From assembly GCA_024451685.1 (NCBI GenBank), contig JAMXCW010000014.1, forward strand, positions 4,357 through 56,212: DNA of 51,856 nt, given 5' to 3'. This DNA is from Candidatus Bathyanammoxibius amoris. GTDB lineage: Bacteria; Planctomycetota; Brocadiia; Brocadiales; Bathyanammoxibiaceae. The translations under genes were made by a program, and so were the position numbers. Under the pieces are notes generated by a model. It saw only the letters and a program-made list of their open reading frames with translations. It made no database searches and was not told where the DNA came from. Shown in pieces: positions 37,222 to 46,496 of the stretch. How positions within the stretch are numbered: position 1 is the stretch's first letter; each line of letters starts with the position of its first letter.

Positions 37222-38454
37222 TCAGACCATCGCAGTCAATATAATACCCGTTCCCACGGGCACAGTGACATTATCATCCCTTATTGGAAGTGATTCTATT
37301 AATGAGGACGCAAGAGCGGCAACTACCGCCGCGGTCAGAGGAAGGTAAGGCGCAGAGCACAGGAACGCCACAACCATGGCCGCTATCAACCCCTGGACGC
37401 TCTTAGACCTGTTATACGGTATGCGCCACGTGCCCCAGGCCCTTCCTACCAGCGCTGCGGCACTGTCGGCAAACGCAATAATCAGTATAACGGCCATAGC
37501 CACCTCACGTGGAAAGATTATCAGAGAAGACACCACACCCAGAGTAAGCGTAATGGGCGCCAGAACAAAATACCGTTTCTCCCTCTTTCGGAGACATAAA
37601 AAGCTTATATCCCCCACGAGTGGAAAGACCCTCCCGCTAAGCCTTGTCCATTCTGAAATGGTGTAGATGACCGCCATAACACACAGAGAGACCACGGTAA
37701 GCACGGGCGCAAGCCCGGCCACAAAGGGCACCGCCGCCGCAAAGACGTGCAACAGCTTTCGTCTGGCCTCCTGCAGCCAGCCTTCCCAGATATCTACCAC
37801 CGTGTCGCCCGTCTCAAGAAAACCGACAACCTCCCTCAGGTCACCGCTGTCCGCCAGATAGGCAGCACACTTCCTTACCGGATAGCAGGCATTAACCCCT
37901 ATGCTTATCCCCGCCTTCTTCATAATGTTGAGATTATTCCGGTCATCAGCCACGACAATTACATCTTCCCATCCGAGGCCCCTGTCCCGGAGAAGCCCCT
38001 CTACTATTTCACTCTTACCACCCTGGTGGGCAAGAACACCCCCTATCTCACCCGAAAGGGTACCCCCCGAAACGGAGACTTCAGGGCCGAAGCCGAGGTC
38101 TATCCCAAGCCTTCCAGCAACGTCCCTTACAACAAAATCCGGCACACCGCTGCTGACGATTGCCGGTTCATAGCCCCCGGACTTAAGGTCCTTCATTGCC
38201 TCCCGCGCGCCATTAATAATTGGCATCTCGTCGTACACCTCCCGCAGCGTGGAAAGCGGTGTCCCTTTGAATCCAAGGTATACATCTCTAAGGAGTACGT
38301 CCATCGAAAGCATGCCCATCTCATAAAGCAAACATCTATATATATTGAGGAACCAACCGGGAAGACTTACGCGGCGGGACAACCTGAGCAGATACTGACC
38401 CCTGAATATGACGCCGTCCAGGTCAAAGATAATTAGTTTTGGGTGTGCCTTCAT
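37222..38454 (-). CDS. HAD phosphatase - phytol/dolichol kinase fusion
   Basis: 410 residues from ATG at 38454 (the open frame extends to GTG at 38481). The first ~200 residues are a HAD phosphatase related to SerB-type: FDLDGVIF, SSGVPDF and DDRNNLNIMKKAG. From about residue 220 to the end it is a membrane-bound CTP-dependent polyprenol kinase of the SEC59/VTE5 family: RRKLLHVFAAAVPF, FADSAAALVGRAWG, SKSVQGLIAA and DNVTVPVGTG. Such kinases phosphorylate phytol, dolichol or related prenols. The combination hints at a prenol phosphate cycle; the substrate is unknown. Confidence 0.9.
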   Translation of the reverse strand: MKAHPKLIIFDLDGVIFRGQYLLRLSRRVSLPGWFLNIYRCLLYEMGMLSMDVLLRDVYLGFKGTPLSTLREVYDEMPIINGAREAMKDLKSGGYEPAIVSSGVPDFVVRDVAGRLGIDLGFGPEVSVSGGTLSGEIGGVLAHQGGKSEIVEGLLRDRGLGWEDVIVVADDRNNLNIMKKAGISIGVNACYPVRKCAAYLADSGDLREVVGFLETGDTVVDIWEGWLQEARRKLLHVFAAAVPFVAGLAPVLTVVSLCVMAVIYTISEWTRLSGRVFPLVGDISFLCLRKREKRYFVLAPITLTLGVVSSLIIFPREVAMAVILIIAFADSAAALVGRAWGTWRIPYNRSKSVQGLIAAMVVAFLCSAPYLPLTAAVVAALASSLIESLPIRDDNVTVPVGTGIILTAMV

Positions 38455-38538
38455 ACCAATAACCCGTTCTTTACGGCGCACATATCACTCAGAATAATTA
38501 GGAACTTCGAAGTAGTTCATTGTGGAGGCCCAAAACAA

Positions 38539-39492
38539 TTATTCCATCCCGACTCCGGGGTATTTTTCCTTTATCGGTTTACTGTCCCGGTTCACGTCAG
38601 TCTGCCGTTCAAGGGCCTTTCTCAGATACTTTGGCAGGCTGAAGACGGCCTGGTGTGTTACACCGTCATAAAATTCCAGTTCGCCCTCTACCCGCTCCAA
38701 AATCCTTCGGTCAACTTCTTCCTTTGTAAGCACGACCGGGTCAGGCCCGCTGGTTCCCAGGCAGAAGCCCCAGAGCATGGCGTACGAAGGGACGTATGCG
38801 GCATAAGGAAATACCCCGGGAAAGATTTCCTGAAGTGTTCGTGCTATTGCCGTGTACGTGTAGCTTGCAACAGGAGAGGTGTTGTCCGCCTGTACCGCCA
38901 GGATACCCTGCGGCGCAAGCTTGTCTTTTACTATAGAGTAAAACTCCCGGGTAAACAGCATATACGAGGGCCCGCCTTCCAGCGGGCAGGTAAGGTCTAT
39001 TATTATTACGTCAAAGAGGTCTTTTGAGTCTTCTATAAATTTCCTGCCGTCCTCGAAGCGGAGTTCCGTGCGCGGGTCAGTAAAGGCTCCTTTGTGGAAG
39101 GTGGGCAGAAACTCGCGGGCGCAGTCAACAACCTTCCGGTCTATATCTATCATTACCGCCTTCCCGACGGACTTATGACGCAAGACCTCTCTAAGTGCGG
39201 CCCCCTCTCCACCGCCTATCAGGGCCACCCTCTCCGGCCCCGGGTGCAGGATCATGGCCGGATGCACAAGCGCCTCGTGGTATATAAACTCATCGAACTC
39301 CGCGGACTGGAATTCGTTATCCAAGACAAGACACCTGCCGAAATTCAAGCTCTCTGCTATCACAATCTCCTGTATGCCCGTGTGACCGTGGTAGAGAGTC
39401 CCTTCGATTGCGTGTTTGTGGACCTCAAAGGGGTTAAAATAGTCGTACAACCACTTGTTCGGCAATTCTTTCTTTGACGAGAACTCCGTCAT
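38539..39492 (-). CDS. speE: Aminopropyltransferase (spermidine/thermospermine synthase-like)
   Basis: 317 residues. Rossmann-fold aminopropyltransferase with VALIGGGEGAALREVLRH (SAM-type site), MIDIDRKVVD, and IIDLTCPLEGGPSYMLFTREFY. The EGGPSYMLFT form differs from the usual DPxGPA of short spermidine synthases and resembles the thermospermine-synthase-like type. It acts with the adjacent speD: decarboxylated S-adenosylmethionine donates the aminopropyl group. Product is uncertain (spermidine or a thermospermine-type polyamine). Confidence 0.88.
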   Translation of the reverse strand: MTEFSSKKELPNKWLYDYFNPFEVHKHAIEGTLYHGHTGIQEIVIAESLNFGRCLVLDNEFQSAEFDEFIYHEALVHPAMILHPGPERVALIGGGEGAALREVLRHKSVGKAVMIDIDRKVVDCAREFLPTFHKGAFTDPRTELRFEDGRKFIEDSKDLFDVIIIDLTCPLEGGPSYMLFTREFYSIVKDKLAPQGILAVQADNTSPVASYTYTAIARTLQEIFPGVFPYAAYVPSYAMLWGFCLGTSGPDPVVLTKEEVDRRILERVEGELEFYDGVTHQAVFSLPKYLRKALERQTDVNRDSKPIKEKYPGVGME

Positions 39493-39494
39493 GC

Positions 39495-39875
39495 TTATAC
39501 CGTCTGGTGTTGTGCGGCCTTAGCGAGTGAGGGGTCGCCTCTAGCCAGCAATACGATCTTGGAACCCTTCGGCTTGAACGCCTTTTTCAGGTATTCCGCC
39601 GCTTTCCGTGGGTCTGCGGTATGTCCACAGGTGAAGATGTCAGCGGCAACATAGCCTTCTACAGGCCACGTGTGCACAGAGAGATGTGATTCCGCCAGTA
39701 TGGCCAGGCACGTAACGCCGGAGGGGTTGAACCGGTGACACACGGTACCCATCACGGTGGCCTTGGCCGCCAGGGCCGCGTTTCTGACTATTCCCTCTAT
39801 CGTTTGTTCGTCGTTCAGGATTTCTCTGTCGCAATCCCACATCTCAAGTATAAGATGGCGACCGAATGCTTCCAA
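39495..39875 (-). CDS. speD: S-adenosylmethionine decarboxylase proenzyme
   Basis: 126 residues. It self-cleaves at Glu62-Ser63 in AESHLSVHTW to create the pyruvoyl group used to decarboxylate SAM, supplying the aminopropyl donor. The downstream FTCGHTADPRKAAEYLKKAF is family-typical. TTG at 39875 is the start, with GGGGGT upstream and no other starting codon. It precedes speE by two bases on the same strand. Confidence 0.94.
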   Translation of the reverse strand: MEAFGRHLILEMWDCDREILNDEQTIEGIVRNAALAAKATVMGTVCHRFNPSGVTCLAILAESHLSVHTWPVEGYVAADIFTCGHTADPRKAAEYLKKAFKPKGSKIVLLARGDPSLAKAAQHQTV

Positions 39876-39933
39876 TTCTCAACCCCCTTTCTACGGTAAA
39901 TGGACTGGAAAGATAACACGATTGATAACTATA

Positions 39934-40833
39934 CTAAAATCTGACCATCGATGCAAATTGTCTCCGCCGTGATTCCACGTCGGCAAGGTTTATCTGCTGA
40001 AGACGCTCGATGCTGAAACCTTCCACGTTAAAAGACGCCAGTATAGTCCCGTAAACGATAGCCTGTCTCAGGTTTTCCACGTTCACGTCACCCATTTTCG
40101 CCAGGTACCCCATCGTCCCGCCCGCAAAGCTGTCTCCCGCTCCGGTAGGGTCTTTAACGTGCTCCGTGGGATAACCGGGCACGAGACAGAAACCCTCCTC
40201 AGTGACCAGCAGTGAGCCGTGTTCACCCTTTTTTATTATCACGTAGCTCAGCCCGAGCTTCCGCAGCGCCCTGGCGGCCTTTATCAGGTTGTGCTCTCCC
40301 GTAAGTTGTCTGGCCTCTGCATCGTTCAGTATAAGGGCGTCTATGCGCTTGAGCACCTCCAGGAGTTCCGGCTTACTCTCGGCTATCCAATGGTTCATGG
40401 TGTCCGCGGCGACAAAGGCAGGCCCGTGCATCTGGTCGAGTACCTGCATCTGCAGCGACGGAAGACCGTTCGCAAGAAACACAAAGCGGCTGTCTCTGAA
40501 AGGTTCCGGAACCTCTGGGACGTACTGACCAAATACGTTAAGGTCTAGGGATAGTGTCTCGGCGACGTGCATCGTATCTTTATACTGGCCCGACCAGCGA
40601 AAGGTCTTCCCCTCCATTACCTTGAGCCCGGTCATGTCGATATTCTTTGTGGCCAAGGCATCACGGTAATCCTGAGGGAAATCACTCCCAACCACGCTGA
40701 CCAGCCTCACGGGCGTAAAGAAAGTGGCCGCCCACGAAAAATATACCGCGGAGCCGCCCAGCACCTCCTCCGCCCTGCCGTGAGGCGTTTCCACCGTATC
40801 TATACCTACCGAACCGACCACTAACAAAGGCAT
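39934..40833 (-). CDS. PfkB-family sugar kinase
   Basis: 299 residues. Ribokinase-like fold with EVLGGSAVYFSWAATFF in the substrate half, LSYVIIKKGEHGSLL, and the catalytic DPTGAGDSFAGGTMGYLA (Asp base near the C-terminus). It phosphorylates a sugar or nucleoside with ATP; the substrate is not readable. It lies 21 bases after gltX. Confidence 0.9.
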   Translation of the reverse strand: MPLLVVGSVGIDTVETPHGRAEEVLGGSAVYFSWAATFFTPVRLVSVVGSDFPQDYRDALATKNIDMTGLKVMEGKTFRWSGQYKDTMHVAETLSLDLNVFGQYVPEVPEPFRDSRFVFLANGLPSLQMQVLDQMHGPAFVAADTMNHWIAESKPELLEVLKRIDALILNDAEARQLTGEHNLIKAARALRKLGLSYVIIKKGEHGSLLVTEEGFCLVPGYPTEHVKDPTGAGDSFAGGTMGYLAKMGDVNVENLRQAIVYGTILASFNVEGFSIERLQQINLADVESRRRQFASMVRF

Positions 40834-40854
40834 TGTTTATTTCCCCTTGCTACT

Positions 40855-42183
40855 TTAAACGCTTCCAGCCTTACAAAACGTGTTAAGGCATCGGGATATC
40901 CTTTGGAGGGTTTTTTCACGGCCCAGGAGTTCCAGGGTCTCAAAGAGCCCCGCGCTCACCGTCTTTCCCGTCACAGCAACCCTCAGGGGTTGCGCCAGCT
41001 TTCCGAAGCCTATGCCGCGTCTCTCTACCAGGCCGCGAAGACACTTCTCCAGTGACTCCGTGTCAAAAACCGCCACCTCCGAGAGTACAGAATGGGTCTC
41101 CTGAAGCAACTCCGGCACGATGTCCTTCTTAAGGTGTTTCTCCACCGCCGCCGTGTCGTAGTCAACCTCCTCAGTGAACAAAAAAGACGTCTGGACATAA
41201 AAGTCGGCCAGGGTCTTGAACCGTTCTATGTGCAACTCCACCGCCTTCTGCAGCCAGCCCTCCGGCAGCTTATCCGGCTCTACACCGGCCTTCTGCAAAA
41301 ACGGCGTCAGCCTCCGGAGCAGGTCGTCTACAGGTAACTGCCTTATATACAGACTGTTCATCCAGTCAAGTTTCGTGTTGTTAAACCTGGCGCTCGTCTT
41401 TCCCACACGCTCAAGCGTAAAAGACTCTATCATCTCAGCCCGTGATACCATCTCCCTGTCGTCGCCCGGCGCCCACCCGAGGAGCGCTATAAAATTCGTC
41501 AGGGCCTCGGGAAGGTATCCGAGTTCTCTGTACTCCTTCACGGACGTTGCGCCGTGGCGCTTGCTGAGGCGCGCGCCGTCCTCGCCGAGAATCATCGGCA
41601 GATGGGCGAAGCGCGGTAGCTCCGCCCCGAGGGCCATGCAGATAGCTATCTGCTTCGGTGTATTGGTTATGTGGTCGTCACCACGGACGACGTGTGTGAT
41701 ACCCATCTCCAGATCATCTATGATGCAGGCAAAGTTGTACGTGGGGAATCCGTCGGCCTTGCGTATGACAAAGTCCTCTATCAGAGTGCAGTCAAATTTT
41801 ATGGGGCCCCGTATGACGTCATTGAACTCTATCTCTTCGCCGGGCATCTTGAAGCGTACTGCACGTCCCTTTTCTTCGTCACTCCAGTACGCCTTACCCT
41901 CCTGAACGAGCCTCTCCGTGTATTCCTCGTATACCGCGAGCCGGCGGCTCTGGTACAGCGGGCCGGAATCCCAGTCCAGCCCCAGCCACTTGAGACCTTC
42001 TTTAATGTCTTCTACGAACCGGTCTTCCGAGCGCGTCCGGTCGGTATCCTCTATACGCAAACTGAACGTGCCGCCCTCGTGCCTGGCAAAGAGCCAGTTG
42101 TACAGCGCCGTCCTCGCGCCTCCGATGTGCAGGTGCCCGGTGGGGCTGGGTGAAAATCTTACGTGTACCTTTTTTTCCGTCAT
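40855..42183 (-). CDS. gltX: Glutamyl-tRNA synthetase
   Basis: 442 residues, class I aminoacyl-tRNA synthetase. The HIGH-type motif HLHIG is at 17-21 within FSPSPTGHLHIGGARTALYNWLF, followed by DTDRTRS and the KMSKS-type ARLSKRHGATSV. The C-terminal helical part binds the anticodon side. It is slightly shorter than the common 470 residues but not truncated, and the start is ATG at 42183. Charging of Glu or both Glu and Gln tRNAs cannot be separated here. Confidence 0.96.
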   Translation of the reverse strand: MTEKKVHVRFSPSPTGHLHIGGARTALYNWLFARHEGGTFSLRIEDTDRTRSEDRFVEDIKEGLKWLGLDWDSGPLYQSRRLAVYEEYTERLVQEGKAYWSDEEKGRAVRFKMPGEEIEFNDVIRGPIKFDCTLIEDFVIRKADGFPTYNFACIIDDLEMGITHVVRGDDHITNTPKQIAICMALGAELPRFAHLPMILGEDGARLSKRHGATSVKEYRELGYLPEALTNFIALLGWAPGDDREMVSRAEMIESFTLERVGKTSARFNNTKLDWMNSLYIRQLPVDDLLRRLTPFLQKAGVEPDKLPEGWLQKAVELHIERFKTLADFYVQTSFLFTEEVDYDTAAVEKHLKKDIVPELLQETHSVLSEVAVFDTESLEKCLRGLVERRGIGFGKLAQPLRVAVTGKTVSAGLFETLELLGREKTLQRISRCLNTFCKAGSV

Positions 42184-42384
42184 GCCGGTTAAAGTGTTTA
42201 ATCCGTCCGGGAAGTTTGGGTCTCTAATTATAGGCTAAGAAGGAGCTAAGGAACATCTTTAAGGGGTTGTCCTAAGCTTAATCAATTTAACGGGTAATGC
42301 TACAGAATTGATTTTCACGTGTCAAGGACTTTGATGGTTTGTTTGTCATACGTTCGACGAGAACAGGTGGCATTTGACAATAAA

Positions 42385-43788
42385 CTAACCGCCGACAATT
42401 GTACTCAGGGCGTAGACCGTAAAGAATATGTACACCAGTGACGCAACCACAAGAAAGACGGTGGAGACGGCGTCCGGTCTGACACCCTCGGGGAGGAAGC
42501 GGTAGTTGATTACCAGCGTCAGCGGACAGTAAACGGCCATGGCCAGGCCGCCGAAACAGGCGTTTATTATCAGGAGCACGAGCGGCGATATCTGCGTTAC
42601 CGCAAGGAGACAGCCCACCACTATCCACGCCCCGGCAAAGAACATATACCAGAAGGAAAGCGACCTGTTCTGCGCGCGGGGAAAGTTCACGTAGATTATG
42701 TCGGAGATGGTCCTCGCCATGCCGTCGACTATGGCCACCTGCGTACTGAAGAGGACGACAAAGGAGACCAGCAGGAATATATAATACCCCGTGCGCCCCG
42801 CAATGACCTCAAGCATCTTCGACTGAGTGACCGCCACCTCGAAGCCCTCCGGCACCAGGCCCGCGGGGTACAGCGTTGCGGCTGCCGCTACGAAGAACAG
42901 CATAATGGTAAACGAGGTGACAAACCAGAAGAGGACTGCCTGCTCCAGCCTGAAGTCGCGAAACCACTCCCGCCACCGTTCCAGGTTCTCTACGGTGGGC
43001 TTAAATATAAATCCGGTGGACGGTACCGATTCTGCCTCACCCCTGAAGGGGTTTATTATCCTGCCCATCCTGGCGCCCATACCCATGCTCTTGTCGCGCA
43101 GGTAATAGTTAAGAAAGATATTGCCCGTCCCGCCCACACCGGCAAAGACGAGAGCGGCAAAGAACTGGAACCTGTTAATATGCGGGTCAATGAACCCGAA
43201 ATTGAGCACGCCCCGCCCCACGTCCTTCCATGTGTTCGTGTCACCGCATACCGCCACAGTGGCCATAAGCCCGGCCACGATAACAACGCACATGACCAGC
43301 ATGATGGCCTCTATCACGCTGTAGATATATTTGGCCAGAAACAGGGTGGCCGCAATACCCAGGAATGTAACCCAGACCCAGACATAGGTCTCGCCCGGCC
43401 CGTCCACGCCGACAACAAGGGCCTTTAACACCCCGCCCGACGCAACGGCCCAGGCCGGGGCCAGATGCTGTGCCGTACTTATAAAAAGAAAGAAATATAC
43501 AAAGTAGCCGGAGAGGCGGGCAAAACCCGTGTACACACTCTCCCCCGTGGCAAGGACGTAGCGGCCCAGCTCCTGATTCACCCAGTACTGTAGAAACACC
43601 CCCACCAGAGGGGCCCAGGCCATCGTAGGACCGTACTCGGCCACTATCGTGGGCCACAGTATAAGCTCCCCACTGCCGATGGACAGTCCGACAAGAACGG
43701 CCCCCGGACCTATCATCTGCGCAACGCCCATACTCTTGGCCGGCAGGTCCGCGGGTGTCAGGGGGGCCAGATTATGTCCTGTCTTCAT
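42385..43788 (-). CDS. Nramp-like membrane transporter with altered metal-site motifs
   Basis: 467 residues with about 11-12 hydrophobic helices in the Nramp fold. The position of the classical TM1 metal motif DPGN is occupied by GSGE (38-41), and the TM6 MPH motif by GTG (220-222). These changes remove the usual divalent-metal ligands, so it is not a standard Mn/Fe Nramp. It may transport another substrate, as known for divergent NRMT-like members. The sequence VGLSIGSGELILWP in TM1 and VFAGVGGTGNIFL in TM6 are family-recognisable. Confidence 0.82.
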   Translation of the reverse strand: MKTGHNLAPLTPADLPAKSMGVAQMIGPGAVLVGLSIGSGELILWPTIVAEYGPTMAWAPLVGVFLQYWVNQELGRYVLATGESVYTGFARLSGYFVYFFLFISTAQHLAPAWAVASGGVLKALVVGVDGPGETYVWVWVTFLGIAATLFLAKYIYSVIEAIMLVMCVVIVAGLMATVAVCGDTNTWKDVGRGVLNFGFIDPHINRFQFFAALVFAGVGGTGNIFLNYYLRDKSMGMGARMGRIINPFRGEAESVPSTGFIFKPTVENLERWREWFRDFRLEQAVLFWFVTSFTIMLFFVAAAATLYPAGLVPEGFEVAVTQSKMLEVIAGRTGYYIFLLVSFVVLFSTQVAIVDGMARTISDIIYVNFPRAQNRSLSFWYMFFAGAWIVVGCLLAVTQISPLVLLIINACFGGLAMAVYCPLTLVINYRFLPEGVRPDAVSTVFLVVASLVYIFFTVYALSTIVGG

Positions 43789-43891
43789 CTAGAGACTCCA
43801 TCCTGCCGCTGAGTCATCATCTATACCATGGGACGGTGTTATTCTAACCGATGGGAATAGCGTGCATTAGGCGAAATCTACCAGATGCGCA

Positions 43892-43920
43892 TGGAAATCG
43901 CAAACGATAGAGTATATAAT
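43892..43920 (+). promoter_or_regulatory. Possible sigma70 promoter for the Big-domain lipoprotein
   Basis: TGGAAA at 43892-43897 and TATAAT at 43915-43920 are 17 bp apart, about 75 bases before the ATG at 43997. The -10 is consensus; the -35 matches at four of six. Confidence 0.5.
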
Positions 43921-43996
43921 TTCGCGGCAGACTGCGGCTTTATTTCTCTGAAATTCGTCTGAGAAATCGGACTAACTATACAAAGGCGCCACTCTT

Positions 43997-44425
43997 ATGA
44001 AACAAACGCTCTTAATAATCCTGACGGTACTATTCGTGTGCTCATGCAGCACTCTCGAACAACCGGCCCAGACGTTCCCCCCGAATTACACCGGGCCTGC
44101 TATCATAAAGGTGACACCCTGGGAAACGACCCTGGTCAGCGGTTCAACCGGCCACATCTATGTATCGATACTGGATGAAAACCGGAACCCGCTGCCTGGC
44201 CTTACCGTGACTGCCACGATGGACTCCGGTGCCAAGTCGGTGGCCTACTTCGACACGCTGATCACCAATCCCGTAACAAACGAAAAAGGTCAGGCCGTGT
44301 TCGTTGCCGTGGGGACAGGTTTTCCCGATAACGGCAACATCAAATTCAGTTGCGGCCCGGTCTCTAAGAGTGTCTATATCTGGACCCAGGGCAACAGCCC
44401 GTTCGAACCCCCCGGACCCGATTAA
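43997..44425 (+). CDS. Ig-like (Big_1-type) lipoprotein
   Basis: 142 residues. A lipoprotein signal ends in the lipobox VCSC. The mature protein is one Ig-like domain of the Big_1 type: STGHIYVSILDENRNPLPGLTVTATMDSG, followed by NEKGQAVFVAVGTG. Such domains occur in surface adhesins and exported carbohydrate-binding proteins. No enzymatic motif. Function is unknown. Confidence 0.85.
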   Translation: MKQTLLIILTVLFVCSCSTLEQPAQTFPPNYTGPAIIKVTPWETTLVSGSTGHIYVSILDENRNPLPGLTVTATMDSGAKSVAYFDTLITNPVTNEKGQAVFVAVGTGFPDNGNIKFSCGPVSKSVYIWTQGNSPFEPPGPD

Positions 44426-44430
44426 TACAA

Positions 44431-44484
44431 AACCCGCTTCCCGTCCAAAAAAGGGGCGTGGGTTCGCACCATAAGCGTGGTGCG
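44431..44484. terminator. Possible hairpins between convergent genes
   Basis: AACCCGC (44431-44437) faces GCGTGGGTT (44456-44464), and CGCACCA/TGGTGCG at 44465-44471 and 44478-44484 form a second 7-bp stem. They lie between convergent genes and may end transcription, but no T run follows, so the call is weak. Confidence 0.35.
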
Positions 44485-44550
44485 GCAAGGTCCTGCAAAC
44501 AAACCACGGGCTGGAAAGACAGCATAACGGGAACTTACCGAACTTTCAAT

Positions 44551-44973
44551 CTAACCCTGGGCTGGGTGGTTAGAGATCTTAAAATCGTTCGATACACGGT
44601 AGCAAAGAAAATAGGACAAAGGATGGACAGAATTGGTAAATTGATCGCATAAGAGATGGCTTAAAAGTCCCACGCTAATACCTATCCATAACTGCGAGAG
44701 CTGGAAAAAAAACCACGAGGCCAACAACAGCAGTACCAGTTCATAACTGTGCAACCAGATGAAATGCCGCCCTGTCTCGGTAAAGTAACGTCCCAAGAGA
44801 AAGTCTTCCACGCTGAGCCTAAAGCCTTTGTGCCTGAAATAATCGTACAAATGGTCAACATCGATTGCCGTACCGGCAAGAAAACAGGCGATACCCGAAG
44901 ACGCGGAGTGGGTAGCGTAAAATAGCGCTCCTCCAAGGGCTGCGGACACTAATACGTGTCTTTTCGGTGACAT
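44551..44973 (-). CDS. Small membrane protein, YdjM/DUF457-like putative metal hydrolase
   Basis: 140 residues with three or four hydrophobic helices. The conserved His/Asp pattern DVDHLYDY, HSYELV, SHLLCDQFTN and HPLSYFLCYR is the arrangement seen in YdjM-type membrane proteins annotated as metal-dependent hydrolases. No signal peptide; the N-terminus is a short helical start. Activity and role are not known. Confidence 0.65.
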   Translation of the reverse strand: MSPKRHVLVSAALGGALFYATHSASSGIACFLAGTAIDVDHLYDYFRHKGFRLSVEDFLLGRYFTETGRHFIWLHSYELVLLLLASWFFFQLSQLWIGISVGLLSHLLCDQFTNSVHPLSYFLCYRVSNDFKISNHPAQG

Positions 44974-45194
44974 TATGCCGATTGATCCCTAACAAATATT
45001 GTTACAAAAAGTTGACGTTAAAACTGCTTTTTGGTAAAACACTCCGCCGGTTAGGTTGGATACAAGGATTTCTTAAATGCCGAAAATAGTATATACGAAA
45101 AGAGGGATATCTCTTACTCTGGGGGTCAATAATTTATCCCTTGCTTTGGTGAACTGTAGTACATACTTTTTGGACTGGAGCTGCGGTACGCGAA

Positions 45195-46496
45195 CTAACC
45201 CCTTCCGACACCCTGGTAATTGAAGCCCTTCTGCCGCATCTCATCGGGGTCGTAGACATTCCGCGCGTCAACTACGTTGGGCATCTTCAAGAGCCTCTTT
45301 ATCTTTTCCTTATCCAACTCCCGGAACTCGTTCCACTCCGTCATGATGATCAGGGCATGACAGCCCGTCAGCACCCTGTAGGGGTCACTGAAATACTTTA
45401 CGCCCTTTAAAACCTTTTTTGCCTGGTGTTCGGCCTCGGGGTCGAAGGCCCGTATCTTTGCGCCCAGTCCCTGGAGTTCCTGTATCACGGTTATGGCGGG
45501 GGCCTCTCTCACGTCGTCGGTCTTCGGTTTAAACGCGAGCCCCCATATCGCAATGTTCTTCCCTTTGACGACGGGCAGCAATTTCTTCAGCTTCCTAACT
45601 ATCACCTTCCTCTGCCTAACGTTTACGTCGTCTACAGCGTCAATAATACTGGAGCGGAGCCTATGTTGTTTCATGATCTGGGCCAGAGCCTTCACGTCTT
45701 TAGGAAAACACGACCCGCCATAGCCGGCACCCGCCTGGAGAAACCTGGGGCCAATCCTCTCATCCAACCCCATCCCCACGGCTACCGCCTTTACGTCCGC
45801 CCCTACCTTCTCGCACAACGCCGCCAGCTCGTTCATGAAGGATATCCTGGTGGCCAACATGGCATTGCAGGCATATTTTATCATCTCTGCCGTTCGCACA
45901 CTAGTAAACAGAACGGGCTTGTGTGTCCGGGCAATGCCCCTGTATATGGACTCCATGATTTTCCGCGGCCGAGGGTTGTCTACACCAACTATTATCCTGT
46001 CAGGGTTCGTAAAATCCTGGACGGCCTCTCCCTCCCTGAGGAATTCCGGATTTGACACCACGTCAAATTCTATTGGCTGGTCCTGGTTTTTCTTTATGGT
46101 CTTAATTACTTCGGTAGCAGTACCAACAGGTACGGTGCTCTTGGTCACTATGACCTTGTAGTCGTTCATGTGCCTGCCAATCTCACGCGCGACCTTCTTA
46201 ACAGAAGTGAGGTCTGCCTCGTGGTTCTGCCCGGGAGGTGTCCCCACAGCTATAAAGATAACCTGCGAGGCCCTTACCGCCCTTCTCATGTCCGTACTGA
46301 AGGACAATCTCTTTTCCTTTACGTTTCTATGGAGCATGTCATGCAGGCCGGGTTCATATATAGGTATTACGCCCCTTCTCAGCTTGTTTATCTTCTTGCC
46401 GTCTATATCAAGACATATAACCTCGTTGCCAAGGTCGGCCAGGCATGTCCCAACTACAAGTCCAACGTATCCACAACCTATGCAGGAAATGTTCAT
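45195..46496 (-). CDS. ugd: UDP-glucose 6-dehydrogenase
   Basis: Oxidises UDP-glucose to UDP-glucuronate with NAD+, for capsule or exopolysaccharide and related glycans. 433 residues with the NAD-binding GCGYVGLVVG at the start, the middle GYGGSCFPKDVKAL with the catalytic Cys, and the C-terminal UDP-binding domain (IWGLAFKPKTDDVREAPA). Standard length. No other sugar-nucleotide gene is adjacent except the broken epimerase-like fragment to the right. Confidence 0.95.
   Translation of the reverse strand: MNISCIGCGYVGLVVGTCLADLGNEVICLDIDGKKINKLRRGVIPIYEPGLHDMLHRNVKEKRLSFSTDMRRAVRASQVIFIAVGTPPGQNHEADLTSVKKVAREIGRHMNDYKVIVTKSTVPVGTATEVIKTIKKNQDQPIEFDVVSNPEFLREGEAVQDFTNPDRIIVGVDNPRPRKIMESIYRGIARTHKPVLFTSVRTAEMIKYACNAMLATRISFMNELAALCEKVGADVKAVAVGMGLDERIGPRFLQAGAGYGGSCFPKDVKALAQIMKQHRLRSSIIDAVDDVNVRQRKVIVRKLKKLLPVVKGKNIAIWGLAFKPKTDDVREAPAITVIQELQGLGAKIRAFDPEAEHQAKKVLKGVKYFSDPYRVLTGCHALIIMTEWNEFRELDKEKIKRLLKMPNVVDARNVYDPDEMRQKGFNYQGVGRG

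Noticed and set aside
42184-42384. Search for a riboswitch or T-box leader before gltX and the transporter
   Set aside because: No recognisable leader structure or conserved box; only a normal gap.
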